This document shows, in pieces, positions 17,052 to 29,500 of a stretch of DNA of 64,000 nucleotides. The notes under the pieces were generated by a model. The model did no database searches. It saw nothing but the letters and a program-made list of their open reading frames with translations, and was not told the DNA's origin. The first letter of the stretch is position 1; every line of letters starts with the position of its first letter. The position numbers were made by a program, and so were the translations under genes. This DNA is from Mucilaginibacter sp. (GTDB lineage: Bacteria; Bacteroidota; Bacteroidia; Sphingobacteriales; Sphingobacteriaceae). The stretch covers positions 1 to 64,000 of the forward strand of contig JARLHA010000023.1 in NCBI GenBank assembly GCA_031292485.1, written 5' to 3'.

Positions 17052-17258
17052 ATGGGACTTTTGGAACCAATGCACGTTATCTTAATTGTCTTTGCTTTAT
17101 TGCTCCTTTTTGGCGGCAGAAAAATTCCTGAACTAATGAAAGGTTTGGGCAAAGGCATGAAAGAATTTAAAGATGCACAAAACGGGGAAAGCAGCAGTGC
17201 TCCAACCAATACCAATACAAATCCGACAAACAATTCAGACGATAAGCCAAGGGTTTAG
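17052..17258 (+). CDS. tatA: TatA/E family translocase subunit, short form
   Basis: 68 residues. A transmembrane helix (MHVILIVFALLLLFGGRKIPELM) is followed by the amphipathic helix KGLGKGMKEFKDAQNG and a short polar tail. Length and motif are those of a canonical TatA, which oligomerises to let folded proteins cross the inner membrane with TatC. It is paired with the longer TatA-like gene just upstream and is probably co-transcribed. The stop TAG is embedded in heptad element E6. A likely Tat substrate, a class V aminotransferase with a twin-arginine leader, is encoded at 53.7 kb. Confidence 0.92.
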   Translation: MGLLEPMHVILIVFALLLLFGGRKIPELMKGLGKGMKEFKDAQNGESSSAPTNTNTNPTNNSDDKPRV

Positions 17259-17380
17259 AGGTTAGAGATTAGTGACTAGAGATTAGTTAAGGCATTTGGC
17301 TATAGGCCAGAGACTATGAATGAATTGTAGCCAATATTTTTTCTCACCTCTAATCTCTAATCTCTAATCACAAATCACTA
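17253..17380. repeat. Heptad inverted-repeat element E6 between tatA and gatA
   Basis: The left arm (17253-17286) has heptads AGAGGTT, AGAGATT, AGTGACT and AGAGATT, and begins at the tatA stop. The right arm (17345-17378) has CTCTAAT three times, then CACAAAT. The arms are inverted and share the TCTAATC word with E2 and E7. The right arm stops about 10 bp before the gatA ATG, next to a TATTTTCG sequence resembling a -7 box. Confidence 0.8.
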
Positions 17381-17390
17381 TTTTCGCCCC

Positions 17391-18818
17391 ATGACTAAAT
17401 CATATACCTCTTTAAGTGAAATAAAGAGTGAGATAGCCAGTGGGGAAATTACAGTTGAAAAGCTTGTAAAGGGTTATCTTGATAAAATTTCGGCTAACAC
17501 CCGTTTAAACGCTTTTAATGAAGTTTTTGAACAGGAAGCGTTAATTTGCGCACAAAACGTTGATTCGCGTATTAAGCAAGGCATTGCCGGCAAACTGGCC
17601 GGTATGGTTATTGCCATAAAAGATAATATTTGCTATAAAGGACATAAGGTTAGCGCCTCCTCAAAAATCCTTGATAATTTCACATCTGTTTACTCGTCCA
17701 CCATTGTTGAACGCCTTTTGGCCGAAGATGCGGTGATCATAGGCCGTTGTAACTGCGATGAGTTTGCCATGGGCGCTTCAAATGAAAATTCCTATTTTGG
17801 TGCTGTAAAGAACTTTGCCGACGAAAGCCGGGTACCTGGTGGATCTTCAGGCGGTTCGGCTGTTGCGGTACAGGCCGGTATGTGTCATGCGGCTATCGGT
17901 ACTGATACGGGCGGCTCAGTAAGGCAGCCGGCTTCGTTTTGCGGGCTGGTAGGACTAAAGCCTACCTATGGCCGTATCTCAAGGCATGGCATTATTGCCT
18001 ATGCCTCATCGTTTGACCAGGTAGGCCCCATTACCAGATCCATTGAAGACGCCGCACTTTTACTTGAAATAATGGCCGGACCTGATGAATATGACAGTAC
18101 TTTGGCTGATAATGCCGTTCCGTCGTATCTTCCCGATAATAATAAGCCTGAATCAATAAAAAAAATAGCCTATTTGCAGGAGGCCGTATCAAGCCCGGGG
18201 GTTGACAGCGAAGTGAAAAGCAATCTGGTACAATACATTGATAAACTACGTAACGCGGGGCATATTGTTAAACCAATTGCCTTTGAACTGCTTGATTTCC
18301 TGGTTCCCACCTATTATATTTTAGCAATGGCCGAGGCCTCGTCAAACCTTTCGAGGTATGATGGCGTTCATATCGGGTACCGCAGCCCGGCGGCTGTTGA
18401 CCTGCTGTCAACCTACAAAAACTCCCGTTCCGAAGGTTTTGGCAAAGAAGTAAAACGGCGTATTATGCTGGGTACTTTTGTATTAAGTGCGGGTTATTAC
18501 GACGCTTATTTTGCAAAGGCCCAAAAAGTAAGGCGGATGATAAGGGAAAAAACAGACGCAATTTTAAAAGAATACGATTTTATCCTGATCCCTACCGCAC
18601 CCGAACCGGCTTTCCCGATTGGCAGGAAGGAGAAGGACCCTGTTGTAACTTACTTGGCAGATATTTTTACCGTCCAGGCATCCTTATCAGGCGTGCCCGC
18701 AATTTCTTTACCTACAGGCAATAATAGTAAAGGATTGCCGTTAGGTTTACAATTACTTACGCGCCATTTTGAAGAAAAGGAATTATTGAATTTTTCCGAA
18801 TATTTCCTTGGGCTTTAA
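17391..18818 (+). CDS. gatA: Asp-tRNA(Asn)/Glu-tRNA(Gln) amidotransferase subunit A
   Basis: A 475-residue glutaminase subunit of GatCAB. It releases ammonia from glutamine to amidate misacylated Glu-tRNA(Gln) or Asp-tRNA(Asn). The amidase-signature Ser-cisSer-Lys triad is present: Lys in VIAIKDNI, the cis-Ser in GTDTGGSVRQPA, and the nucleophilic Ser in PGGSSGGSAVAVQAG. Length and ends fit the family. gatB and gatC are not beside it, which is common in Bacteroidota. It starts 133 bp after tatA, across heptad element E6, so it probably has its own promoter. Confidence 0.96.
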   Translation: MTKSYTSLSEIKSEIASGEITVEKLVKGYLDKISANTRLNAFNEVFEQEALICAQNVDSRIKQGIAGKLAGMVIAIKDNICYKGHKVSASSKILDNFTSVYSSTIVERLLAEDAVIIGRCNCDEFAMGASNENSYFGAVKNFADESRVPGGSSGGSAVAVQAGMCHAAIGTDTGGSVRQPASFCGLVGLKPTYGRISRHGIIAYASSFDQVGPITRSIEDAALLLEIMAGPDEYDSTLADNAVPSYLPDNNKPESIKKIAYLQEAVSSPGVDSEVKSNLVQYIDKLRNAGHIVKPIAFELLDFLVPTYYILAMAEASSNLSRYDGVHIGYRSPAAVDLLSTYKNSRSEGFGKEVKRRIMLGTFVLSAGYYDAYFAKAQKVRRMIREKTDAILKEYDFILIPTAPEPAFPIGRKEKDPVVTYLADIFTVQASLSGVPAISLPTGNNSKGLPLGLQLLTRHFEEKELLNFSEYFLGL

Positions 18819-18884
18819 AAAAATTAATAAATTAGTAAAATATTAATTTAGAAAAGTAATTCCCCTGGTTATAAACTTTATAGG

Positions 18885-20297
18885 ATGAAGAGAATATTTA
18901 CTTTAATTTTCTGCTTATTATTTCTGCAAGTAGTTAAAGCCGGCTCTTTTTCAGCACCACCATCTGCTGATCTGTCTTTAAAAATAGTCCCCCTGCTTGA
19001 AGCGCCTTTCGATTTTAACCCGGGTGACGACCGCGATACCGTTATTCTTCCGATTGTAAATCAAGCCGCACCCCTAACCGGGGAATTCAATATATTTAAA
19101 AAACGCCTTGATTCCATAAAAAAGGATGTTCCCCTTGATTATAACGAATATGTGCAAAGCTATATTGAAATATACGCACATAACCGCGAAGAAATGGGCC
19201 GCGTACTCGGTTTAACCAAATATTACTTCCCTATTTACGAAAAAGCATTTAAAGATGCCGGGATCCCTGATGAACTGAAATATTTATCCATTGTTGAATC
19301 AAAGCTCGATCCTTATGCTGTTTCAAGGGTAGGCGCTACCGGCCCCTGGCAGTTTATGTTCACTACCGCCAGGCTTTATGGATTAAATATGGATGATTAT
19401 GTGGACGACAGGCGCGACCCAATACAGGCCACCTATGCCGCCGCGGCTTATTTAAAAGACGCTTATCAGGAATTTGGTGACTGGCTGTTGGCTATTGCTT
19501 CCTATAACTGCGGTAAAAGTAACGTTGAACACGCCATAGATAAGGCCGGCGCCAGCGATTTTTGGTCGATACGCCAGTACCTGCCTGCCGAAACAAGGGG
19601 ATATGTACCTGCTTATATAGCAGTTACCTATTTAATGAACTATTATTCCCAGCACAATATTATACCGCAGGCCTGCGACTATGCTTTAAAAACCGATACA
19701 GTTTTGGTAAACAAATATGTTTCCCTTGCCGCCGTGGCCCAGGTGCTGAATATTGATGTCAGGGCGCTGGCCATGCTCAATCCCTCCTATAAAAGGCAGA
19801 TCATAAATGGTACCGCCGCTTTGCCCCGCAGGCTGGTAATCCCGCAGGTGGATAAAAGTAAGTTTGGCGTATTGTATGATGCATTAAACAATTCAAATTT
19901 AGAAGCTGCTGCCCCGGTTGCCATGCATGTTTCCTATGCAGAAAAGAAAACTGAGAATAATCACCTTTACCATAAGGTAAGAAGAGGGGAGACACTCAGC
20001 GGTATTGCCGACCTCTACGGTATTGAAGTACAGGACCTGAAGGCATGGAATCACCTGCACGGCAAAGCCACCGTTGGGCAAATACTTAAACTCAGGGACA
20101 CCGGAGACGAGCCTGAAAAAGAGGCCACACCAAAACATAACCATAACTATATTACATACATAGTAAAGAGAGGTGATACACTTAGCGGGATAGCGTCCAA
20201 ATTTGACGGGGCTTCTGTTGAAAAGATAAAATCGTTAAATGGTTTGAAAAAAGGCGCGCTTCAACCGGGCATGACCATAAAGATCAGTAAGGGATAA
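18885..20297 (+). CDS. MltD-like lytic transglycosylase with two LysM domains
   Basis: 470 residues. A signal peptide (MKRIFTLIFCLLFLQVVKAG) is followed by an SLT domain (about 115-250) with the catalytic Glu in LKYLSIVESKLDPYAVSRVGATGPWQFM and the SYNCGKSNVEHAI segment, then two LysM domains (about 363-406 and 423-467; HKVRRGETLSGIADLYGI and YIVKRGDTLSGIASKF). It is expected to cleave the MurNAc-GlcNAc bond to 1,6-anhydro-MurNAc in the periplasm, with LysM binding glycan strands. It is the last gene before a 178-bp gap and maeB. Confidence 0.93.
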   Translation: MKRIFTLIFCLLFLQVVKAGSFSAPPSADLSLKIVPLLEAPFDFNPGDDRDTVILPIVNQAAPLTGEFNIFKKRLDSIKKDVPLDYNEYVQSYIEIYAHNREEMGRVLGLTKYYFPIYEKAFKDAGIPDELKYLSIVESKLDPYAVSRVGATGPWQFMFTTARLYGLNMDDYVDDRRDPIQATYAAAAYLKDAYQEFGDWLLAIASYNCGKSNVEHAIDKAGASDFWSIRQYLPAETRGYVPAYIAVTYLMNYYSQHNIIPQACDYALKTDTVLVNKYVSLAAVAQVLNIDVRALAMLNPSYKRQIINGTAALPRRLVIPQVDKSKFGVLYDALNNSNLEAAAPVAMHVSYAEKKTENNHLYHKVRRGETLSGIADLYGIEVQDLKAWNHLHGKATVGQILKLRDTGDEPEKEATPKHNHNYITYIVKRGDTLSGIASKFDGASVEKIKSLNGLKKGALQPGMTIKISKG

Positions 20298-20449
20298 TTA
20301 AACACATTGATCGCCGGTAAATAATCAGCGTTTCTTTATTGTTCCCTATTCAATTGGTTCTCATTGCTTTGGCCGGTTAATCCAAAAGCATTCGCCTTCA
20401 TCTTCAATATTTCTGTTGCAAATATCCCCCTTTCGGTAAAAAAGAATCG

Positions 20450-20457
20450 TAATTTTG
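20450..20457 (+). promoter_or_regulatory. Candidate -7 box of maeB
   Basis: TAATTTTG matches TAnnTTTG and ends 18 bp before the ATG at 20476. The TTG within it opens a seven-codon N-terminal extension that is unlikely to be translated. Confidence 0.45.
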
Positions 20458-20475
20458 TTACTTGAAATTGAGAAG

Positions 20476-22761
20476 ATGAATAAACCCAACCGGAACCAGG
20501 ACGCTTTAAATTACCATTCAAAGGGCCGCCCCGGAAAGATACAGGTTGTACCGACAAAGCCTACAAATTCGCAACGGGACCTCAGCATGGCCTATTCGCC
20601 GGGAGTTGCCGAACCATGTCTGCGTATTGCCGATAATGTTGACGACGTTTATAAATACACCGCGAAAGGTAACCTTGTGGGTGTTATCAGCAATGGCACA
20701 GCAGTGCTTGGCCTGGGTAATATAGGCCCCGAAGCCAGTAAGCCCGTAATGGAGGGAAAAGGGCTATTGTTTAAAATTTACGCAGATATTGATGTTTTTG
20801 ATCTTGAAGTTAACGCGAAAACCGTTGATGAATTTGTAAATATTGTTAAGGCGCTTGAACCCACTTTCGGCGGCATCAACCTTGAGGATATTTCGGCGCC
20901 CACTTGCTTTGAAATTGAGCGCAGGTTAAAAGCCGAAATGAAAATTCCGGTAATGCACGACGACCAGCATGGAACAGCCATTATATCGGGTGCGGCGTTG
21001 CTCAATGCCTGCGAGATACAGGGAAAAAAGCTCGATAAAATAAAAATGGTGGTAAACGGCGCCGGCGCCGCTGCCGTATCGTGTTCAAAAATGTACCTGG
21101 CACTCGGTGTAAAAAAGGAAAACCTGGTAATGTTTGACATTAACGGCCTGATAACTCCAGACCGGACAGACCTTGACGAAATACGGCTGGCATTTGCCAC
21201 TACCCGCACGGATGCAAAAACACTGACTGAAGCAATGAAAAACGCTGATGTTTTTGTTGGCCTTTCGGCTGGAAATGTGGTTAGCGCAGAAATGCTTAAG
21301 GTAATGGCCAAAAACCCGGTAGTGTTTGCCATGGCCAATCCGGATCCTGAAATAAGCTACGACCTGGCGATTCAAACGCGGAAAGATATCATTATGGCTA
21401 CCGGGCGGTCGGATTTTCCGAATCAGGTAAATAATGTTTTGGGCTTCCCCTATATTTTCAGGGGGGCACTTGATGTGCGTGCAACTGCCATTAACGAAGA
21501 AATGAAGATTGCCGCTGTTAAAGCGATTGCCGAAATGGCTAAAAAGCCCATCCCAGAAGCAGTGAATCTTGCCTATAATACCACGAATCTGAAGTTTGGC
21601 CGCGATTATATTATCCCAAAGCCCATGGACCCGCGGTTAATTACCGAAGTTTCATCAGCAGTGGCGCTCGCTGCAATCGAATCGGGCGTGGCGCGTAAAA
21701 TTATTACCGACTGGGAAGCTTATAATGAAGAGCTGAGGTTAAGAATTGGTATTGACGACAAGTTATTGCGCAACTTAACTTATAAGGCACGACGTGACCC
21801 GAAACGAATAGTGTTTGCTGAAGCTGATACTTATAAGATACTACGTGCAGCCCAAATTGTAAAGGAAGAAGGCATTGCTACACCGATACTGCTAGGGAAT
21901 ATAAAAAGGATCAGGCAAATAATGCGGGAGTACGAAATTGACCTGGGCGATGTGAAAATTATTGATACCAAGGAGCAATGCGACCGGATTGAGGAATATG
22001 CTGATTACTTGTACCGTACCCGCCAGAGAAGGGGAATAACGTTATCAGAATCGCGCAAACTGTTACGTGACCGTAATTATTACGGTGCGTGTATGGTTCA
22101 GTTTGGCGAAGCCGATGCGCTAATTTCGGGTTTAACCAAAGATTATGCAACTACCATAAGGCCGGCACTGCAAATTATAGGGACTATTGCCGGTGTACGG
22201 AGGGTTGCGGGGATGTATATGATGATCACCAAAAAAGGCCCGGTATTTTTTGGTGATACTACGGTAAACGTAAACCCGTCAACACAGGACCTGGTGGATA
22301 TTACAGTGCTGATAGAGCATTCGGTAAGGCAGTTTAATGTGAGCCCAAGAGTTGCCATTCTATCCTATTCAAATTTTGGGTCGAATGACGGCCCGGTGCC
22401 GGAAAAAACAAGGGAAGCGGTAAGTATTTTGCATGAAAAATACCCCGACATGATAGTTGATGGCGATATGCAGGCCAACTTCGCCTTAAATGCTGACTTG
22501 CTTGCTGATAATTTTCCTTTCAGTACGCTCAAAGGCCGCCCCGCAAATACACTGATATTCCCGAACCTGGAGTCGGGCAATATAGCCTATAAATTATTGC
22601 AGGAAATGGGGGGCGCGGAAGCTGTAGGGCCAATATTGCTTGGCCTGAAAAAACCGGTGCATGTGCTGCAACTGGGTAGCTCGGTTAGGGAGATCGTAAA
22701 TATGATAACCATAGCCGTTGTTGACGCCCAGGAAAAAGAGAAGGAAAATATTCAAAAATAA
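20476..22761 (+). CDS. maeB: NADP-dependent malic enzyme with phosphotransacetylase-like domain
   Basis: About 761 residues; oxidatively decarboxylates malate to pyruvate with NADP+. The N-terminal malic domain (about 1-430) shows [51 protein letters not shown] and the nucleotide-binding [16 protein letters not shown]. The C-terminal part (about 440-760) is a phosphate acetyltransferase-like domain ([24 protein letters not shown]...[24 protein letters not shown]) that in MaeB-type enzymes senses acetyl-CoA rather than catalysing. The start is the ATG after GAGAAG. The maeB-ruvA-sprA order is seen in other Bacteroidota. Confidence 0.95.
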   Translation: MNKPNRNQDALNYHSKGRPGKIQVVPTKPTNSQRDLSMAYSPGVAEPCLRIADNVDDVYKYTAKGNLVGVISNGTAVLGLGNIGPEASKPVMEGKGLLFKIYADIDVFDLEVNAKTVDEFVNIVKALEPTFGGINLEDISAPTCFEIERRLKAEMKIPVMHDDQHGTAIISGAALLNACEIQGKKLDKIKMVVNGAGAAAVSCSKMYLALGVKKENLVMFDINGLITPDRTDLDEIRLAFATTRTDAKTLTEAMKNADVFVGLSAGNVVSAEMLKVMAKNPVVFAMANPDPEISYDLAIQTRKDIIMATGRSDFPNQVNNVLGFPYIFRGALDVRATAINEEMKIAAVKAIAEMAKKPIPEAVNLAYNTTNLKFGRDYIIPKPMDPRLITEVSSAVALAAIESGVARKIITDWEAYNEELRLRIGIDDKLLRNLTYKARRDPKRIVFAEADTYKILRAAQIVKEEGIATPILLGNIKRIRQIMREYEIDLGDVKIIDTKEQCDRIEEYADYLYRTRQRRGITLSESRKLLRDRNYYGACMVQFGEADALISGLTKDYATTIRPALQIIGTIAGVRRVAGMYMMITKKGPVFFGDTTVNVNPSTQDLVDITVLIEHSVRQFNVSPRVAILSYSNFGSNDGPVPEKTREAVSILHEKYPDMIVDGDMQANFALNADLLADNFPFSTLKGRPANTLIFPNLESGNIAYKLLQEMGGAEAVGPILLGLKKPVHVLQLGSSVREIVNMITIAVVDAQEKEKENIQK

Positions 22762-22940
22762 GCGAAAGACGGAGGGTAAAATATTAATTTAGCACTTGAT
22801 AAATTTAATATTTTAAAGTTTCTTAAGCATAGCCCACAATAAATAGTAGTTGCTCTTACGTTGATACTAAAAGATACGGTCGTCAGAGACCTTTAATCTT
22901 TTACAATTTGCCTTTTACCTGAATTATTGAAAAACAAAAT

Positions 22941-23525
22941 ATGTACGCCTATATTGATGGAAAATTAGTTTTTAAAAGCCCGGCTTTTGTTGTTATTGAT
23001 GCTGGGGGGGTTGGTTATCACATCAATATTTCATTAAATACATTTTCGCGGCTTGGCACGTCAGAGCGCTGCAAACTGTATACCTGGCTTCACGTAAAAG
23101 AGGATGCACATACTTTATATGGTTTTGCTGACGAAGGAGAACGCCGCCTTTTTTTGCACCTTATTTCAATTTCGGGCATAGGGCCAAATACCGGCCGCAT
23201 GATGCTTTCATCCATTACACCGGAAGAAATACAAAACGCAATTATTTCGGGTAATGTTTCATTGATCCAAAGGATCAAAGGCATAGGCCCTAAGTCGGCA
23301 CAGCGTATCATACTCGAACTCCAGGACAAACTGCGCAAAGAAGGCCCCGATACGTTAAGCACCCTGCCGCTGAACAAAACAGTAAGAGAGGAAGCCTTGT
23401 CAGCATTGGTGATGCTGGGTTTTGCGCGACAGACCGCCGAAAAGGTGCTTGACCAGGAAATAAATAAAAATAATGCCGGCTTAACGGTAGAACAATTAAT
23501 AAAATTTGCTTTAAAAAGTTTATAA
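22941..23525 (+). CDS. ruvA: Holliday junction branch migration protein RuvA
   Basis: The 194-residue tetrameric junction-binding subunit targets RuvB to Holliday junctions. The N-terminal OB domain (MYAYIDGKLVFKSPAFVVIDAGGVGYHI) is followed by two helix-hairpin-helix motifs (ISGIGPNTGRMML, and IKGIGPKSAQRIILELQDKL) that contact DNA, and a C-terminal RuvB-binding domain (VREEALSALVMLGFARQTAEKVL). Length and order are canonical. ruvB and ruvC are not in the window. sprA starts 24 bp downstream. Confidence 0.97.
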   Translation: MYAYIDGKLVFKSPAFVVIDAGGVGYHINISLNTFSRLGTSERCKLYTWLHVKEDAHTLYGFADEGERRLFLHLISISGIGPNTGRMMLSSITPEEIQNAIISGNVSLIQRIKGIGPKSAQRIILELQDKLRKEGPDTLSTLPLNKTVREEALSALVMLGFARQTAEKVLDQEINKNNAGLTVEQLIKFALKSL

Positions 23526-23549
23526 TTACGTACTATTTTTCGTTGAAAC

Positions 23550-26500
23550 TTGATTAGAATTTTTACCGCGAAATTATTAGCCTTCCTATTAATTTCTGCG
23601 TTATGCGGGGTTGGGCAGGCATTTGCTCAAAAATCAAGCACCTCTGCTAAAAAGGATTCAGTAATTGTGAGTATTCCGGTTACAGCTCCTGAATCAAATA
23701 ATCAAAGAGCACGGAAAGGTTTTTTCGATCCCGATCCGCCCAACCTTGTACGAACCGTTGAGTACGACGCGGTTATCAATCGTTATATCTTGTATCAGCG
23801 CGTTGGTAACCTTTTATACCGTCCTCCGCAATATCTTACTTTTTCTGAATATCTATCCCTATTGGAACGTGAAAATGAGCGTAAATATTTTAAACAACTT
23901 TCGGACACTTATACCTATCAATCGCAACAACCAGGGTTTATTCCAACCATAAAGGTTCATAGTCAATCATTCGAGCGGATATTTGGCGGTTCAAATATTG
24001 ATTTCCGGCCGCAGGGTTCTGCCGAAGCTATATTATCAGGGCAAATCAATAAAAACGATAATCCCCTTTTTAATACCATCCAGCGCAGCCAGTTTAATTT
24101 TAATATGGATCAAAAGATCCAGTTAAATGTAACGGGAACAATAGGTGATAAACTGAAAATAACCACCAACTACAATACGGATGCCCAGTTTCAGTTTGAG
24201 AACCAGATAAAGCTGGAGTACACCGGCCACCCTGATGAGATTATACAGAAAATTGAAATGGGAACGGTTAGCATGCCCCTGCCCACTACCCTGATTACCG
24301 GGAGCCAGGCTTTATTTGGTATAAAAACTAAATTAAAATTCGGCAAACTGGAGGTGACCAGCATTTTTTCACAGCAGCGTTCACAGGCTCAAACAATTAC
24401 CATAACTAATGGCTCACAACAGGGCTCATTTAAACTAACCTCTGCTGATTATGACGCCAACAGGCACTTCTTTTTATCACAATTTTTCAGGAATAATTAC
24501 AATTCAGCGCTGGCGAATATTCCAATCATCAGTTCAAATATCAACGTTACAAAAATTGAAGTTTGGATAACAAACCGGGTGAACAGCACTACCAATTCGC
24601 GTGATGTACTTGCTTTTTTGGATCTGGGCGAAAACAAGCCCTACAATACTACATTGATACGCGGCGGCGCCGGGTTTTCGGGCATGCCTGCGGGTACTAC
24701 TTCACCTGGTTTTCCCCAGCAATCAAACTCATTGCTCCGCAATTTGCCTGCCAGCGCCCGCTTAACCTACGATCCGCAAAATAGCATATCATCTTATTTC
24801 GCAAGTTCTGGAGCTTCAGACAACTACGCCAAGCTAACTTATGCACGGCAGTTAACCACAAAAGAGTTTACTCTGCACCCCCAATTAGGTTATATCACCT
24901 TAACTGCCCCGTTAAATAACGATGAGGTGCTGGCCGTGGCATATCAATATACTTATAACGGGGTACAGTATCAGGTAGGTGAATTCTCAAGTGACCAGCC
25001 GGTGAATCCAACCATACGCAAAGTGTTGTATGTGAAACTATTAAAGAACGAATTGTTAAAAACCGCGTTGCCGACATGGAATTTAATGATGAAGAATATT
25101 TATTCGTTAAACGCGCTCCAGATCAGCCCGCAGAATTTTAAAATGACGGTTTCAAGGCTTGATGATAAATCAGGGATCAAAAAGGAAGTAATGGAGGAGG
25201 GGCAGAACATGAAAAGTAAGCTCTGGATCCAAAACCTGGGCCTGGATAATCTCGATGCACAGCAAAACAAACAACCTGACGGTTATTTCGACTACCTGGA
25301 AGGTATTACCATTGATTCAAACAACGGGATTCTTATCTTTCCCACAGTAGAGCCTTTTGGCGCCGACCTTGCGAAGCAGTTTTTACCGGGCGAACAAAAC
25401 CTGGTGAACCGCTATGTGTACCAGCCGCTCTATGATTCAACGCAAACTACGGCGAGGCAATTGTTCCCTAATTTAAACAGGTACACTATCACCGGTACTT
25501 ATTCGGCAACAAGCGGGTCATCTTACCAGTTAAACGCGGTGAATATACCGCAAGGCTCGGTGGTGGTAAATGCCGGGGCAACCACGATGGTTGAAGGTAC
25601 CGACTACACCATTGATTATAACGCCGGCCGCATCACCATATTAAACCAATCGCTGCTGGCATCCGGCCAGCCTATTACAGTTAAAGTTGAAAACAATGAA
25701 CTCTTTGGTGTGCAGCAAAAATCACTTTTTGGCACCCGGTTAGATTATAAGGTTGATGATAAATTAAGTCTGGGCGCTACCTTAATGCACTTAACCGAGC
25801 AACCGATAACCCAAAACGAAGTGATAGGCCAGGAGTCGATCTCCAACACCATGGTTGGTTTTGATGCAAACTACAGCTCGCCATCAAGGTTCCTTACCAG
25901 GCTGGTTGATAAAATTCCGCTTATTCATACAAAAGTTCCGTCTTCTTTTAGCTTTAGCGGAGAGTTTGCGCAATTGATCCCGGGGAGTCCTTCGGTACTT
26001 AATTTTGCCGGATCAAAAAACGGTACGGCCTACCTGGATGATTTTGAAAACAGCCAGTCGGTTATTGATGTTAGCGCGGCCAACACCTGGCAAATTTCGG
26101 GCGTGCCTGAGAACCTCAAGAAGTTTCCCGAATACACGCATTTTAACGACCTAAGCTACGGTTACAACCGCGCGCGACTGGCCTTTTATAATATCGACCC
26201 GATATTTTATACCAGTACAACCATTCCCATCAGCAGGAACGAACTATCAAACAATTACGTAAGGCAGGTACTCCAAACAGAAGTTTTTCCGTTTAAGCAA
26301 TCGCCTACCGGCCAGCCTTTACCATTGGCTACCCTTGATCTTGCCTTTTACCCTATGGTTCGCGGGCCGTACAATTTTACTACTAACGGCCTTAATCCCG
26401 ACGGTACACTGCAAAATCCCACTTCGCGCTGGGGAGGTATTTTCAGGGGGATAAATTCAAGTGATTTCCAGGACCTGAACGTGCAGTATATCGAATTCTG

Positions 26501-29500
26501 GCTGCTCGATCCGTTTATAAACAAGCCCAACTCAACAGGCGGCGACTTGTTTTTTAACCTGGGTAATATCTCTGAGGATATATTAAAAGACGGGCAAAAA
26601 GGACAGGAAAATGGCTTGCCGGCCGACGGAAGCACCACCAACACTAGGGAAACAGTTTGGGGCAGGGTGCCAACCATTCAACCGGTTGTAAACTCATTTG
26701 ATAGCAATCCCAATGCCCGTGCCTTACAGGATGTTGGTTTAGACGGGATAGGGGATGCCGCTGAAAAGGTGAAATTTGCCAATGTTGTACAACAGGTAAA
26801 AGGCGAATTATCAGCGCAGGCAGCAACGGATTTTGCCAATGACCCGGCATCGGATGATTATCAATATTACCAGGGGCCGCAGCTTGACAGGGCAGGTGCG
26901 GGCATTTTGTCGCGTTACAGTAAATACAACGGTACCGAAGGGAATTCACCAACTGCCCAGCAATCACAGGCGCTGCTTGGCCTGCAAACATCTGCCGCTA
27001 CCGCAATTCCGGATGGTGAAGATGTGAACCATGATAACAATATGGACCAGGACGACGAGTACTTTGAGTACAAGGTGCACCTTAGCCCGCAGGCACTGAT
27101 TGTGGGACAGGGGTATGTAACCGATAAAGTTACTTCGCAGGTTAAATTGCCAAATGGTACGACTACAACGGTTAACTGGTATCAATTCCGGGTGCCGATC
27201 AATACTTATACGAGTGCAATAGGCGGAATCCAGGATTTTAAATCGATCCGGTACATGCGGACCTACCTTACCAATTTTGCCGATACCGCCATACTTAGGT
27301 TTGCCACCATGCAACTGGTTCGCGGCGAGTGGCGTGCGTTTAACCTTGAAAACAATCCGTCAAATGTAATTTCGGACGTCGCCAATGCGCCCCTGGATAA
27401 TTCGACCATTGATGTGGAAACCGTAAATATTGAAGAGAATGGTGCACAGTCGCCCATACCTTATGTAGTGCCGCCGGGTATAACCCGACAAATTGATTAT
27501 AGCAATTTACAGGCGAATACCAGGCTGAATGAGCAATCATTATCCTTGAAAATTACAAACCTGAGTGATGGCTATTCAAGAGCTGCCTTTAAGTTGTTTA
27601 ACAATGACATGCGCCAGTATAAACAATTGCAAATGTTTATACATGCTGAAGCATTAACCACATCAACCTTAAAAAATAATGATTTGAATGCCTTTATCAG
27701 GCTTGGAGCCGATTATATAAACAACTACTACGAATATGAAATACCACTGCAGGTAACTCAACCCGGCACATCGGATCCAAATGCGATATGGCCTGCAGCA
27801 AACGAGCTTGATATTACACTTGCAAAATTAACCAACGCCAAACTTGCCCGAAATAATGCAAGGTACCACGGGCAGCCATGGCCGCTGACATTGCCGTTTA
27901 AAGTTTCGGATGGGCGTGATACGATCACCATAGTGGGCGAACCTGACCTTGGCCTGGTAACGACCATTATGCTCGGAGTGCGCAACCCAATAAAAACGTC
28001 GTCAACAACCAGCACGGATGATGGTATGGCTAAATCGGGAACGATTTGGTTTGATGAGTTGCGCGCGACAGATTTTAACGAAAAAGGTGGATGGGCGGCT
28101 ATTGGAAAGGTAAATGCAAAATTAGCCGATTTTGCAGACATAACCGTTTCAGGTAATAAAACTACCGCAGGATTTGGTACTTTGGATTCGCGCATGGAAG
28201 ACCGCAGCCTTAATGATATAACCGGGTACAATATCGCGGCCAACGTGGAACTCGGGAAATTCTTCCCGGATAAAAGCGGTGTACACATACCGGCCTATGT
28301 GAATGTTTCAACCCAGGTAAGCACGCCGGAATATGATCCGGCGTCGCCCGACATCTTATTAAAGCAATCTTTAAACGCTGCCCAAACCACTCAAAAACGC
28401 GACTCAATACAAAATGCTGCCGAAGACTATACCATGCGGAAAAGTATCAACTTTACTAATATTCATAAAACAAAAGTTGATTCAAAAGCCCCCGCGCACG
28501 TATGGGACCTGGAAAACTGGAACGCAACTTTTGCTTACAGCGAATATGACCACCACGATTTTTCAACTTTGAACGACTTGGAAAAAACGTATAAGATTGC
28601 CCTGGCCTATAATTTTACCGATCAGCCAAAATATTTCACACCATTTGCCAAGATCATCAAAAAAAATTCACTGGCCCTGTTACGTGACATAAATTTAAGC
28701 CTATGGCCGTCGAGGTTAAACTTCAGCATCAGTTTTGATCGCTTTTATTCGCAAAATACGCCGCGGAATAACGACCCGGCAGAAACAGTGCCGATACCAA
28801 CAACCTTTAACAAAACATTTACGGTTACCAGGATTTATGGCCTTGGGTGGAACCTTACCAAATCATTGTCTATGGATATTGATGCGACAAACCTGGCTAC
28901 CGTCGATGAGCCGTACGGCTCACTGAATGGTTTAAAAATGGATACCCTGTGGCATAATATTTTGAACCTTGGCCGTACAACCAATTACAACCATAGTATA
29001 ACATTTAACTATACACCGCCAATAAACAAGATTCCCGGCATGGACTGGGTAGGGGTAACCACTCGTTATCAAACTACTTTCCATTGGCAGGGACAGCCTT
29101 TGTTTGCTATTGATAATCCGCAATTTGACGTGGGCAACAGTATTGACAATACGCGTACCATCCAAATTAACCCGACGCTGAATTTTGATATGCTTTATAA
29201 TAAATTCGGGTTTGTAAAAAAATCAAAAAGCAAGGATAACACCGATAACCTGAATAAACTTTTGGTTGGATTGGTAACCAGCATTAAAAATGTGAGCGCT
29301 ACTTTTACGCGGACCGACGGTACCTTTATACCTGGCTATCTGCCGCAGTCGAACTTTTTAGGAGAGGATATGAATTATGGCGCGCCGGGTATCGGGTTTT
29401 TATTGGGCGGACAGGGAGACCTGCGCGCAACAGCCCTTTCACATGGCTGGATAAGTACCGATACTTTACAAAACCAACTTTACGTAACCACCTATAACCA

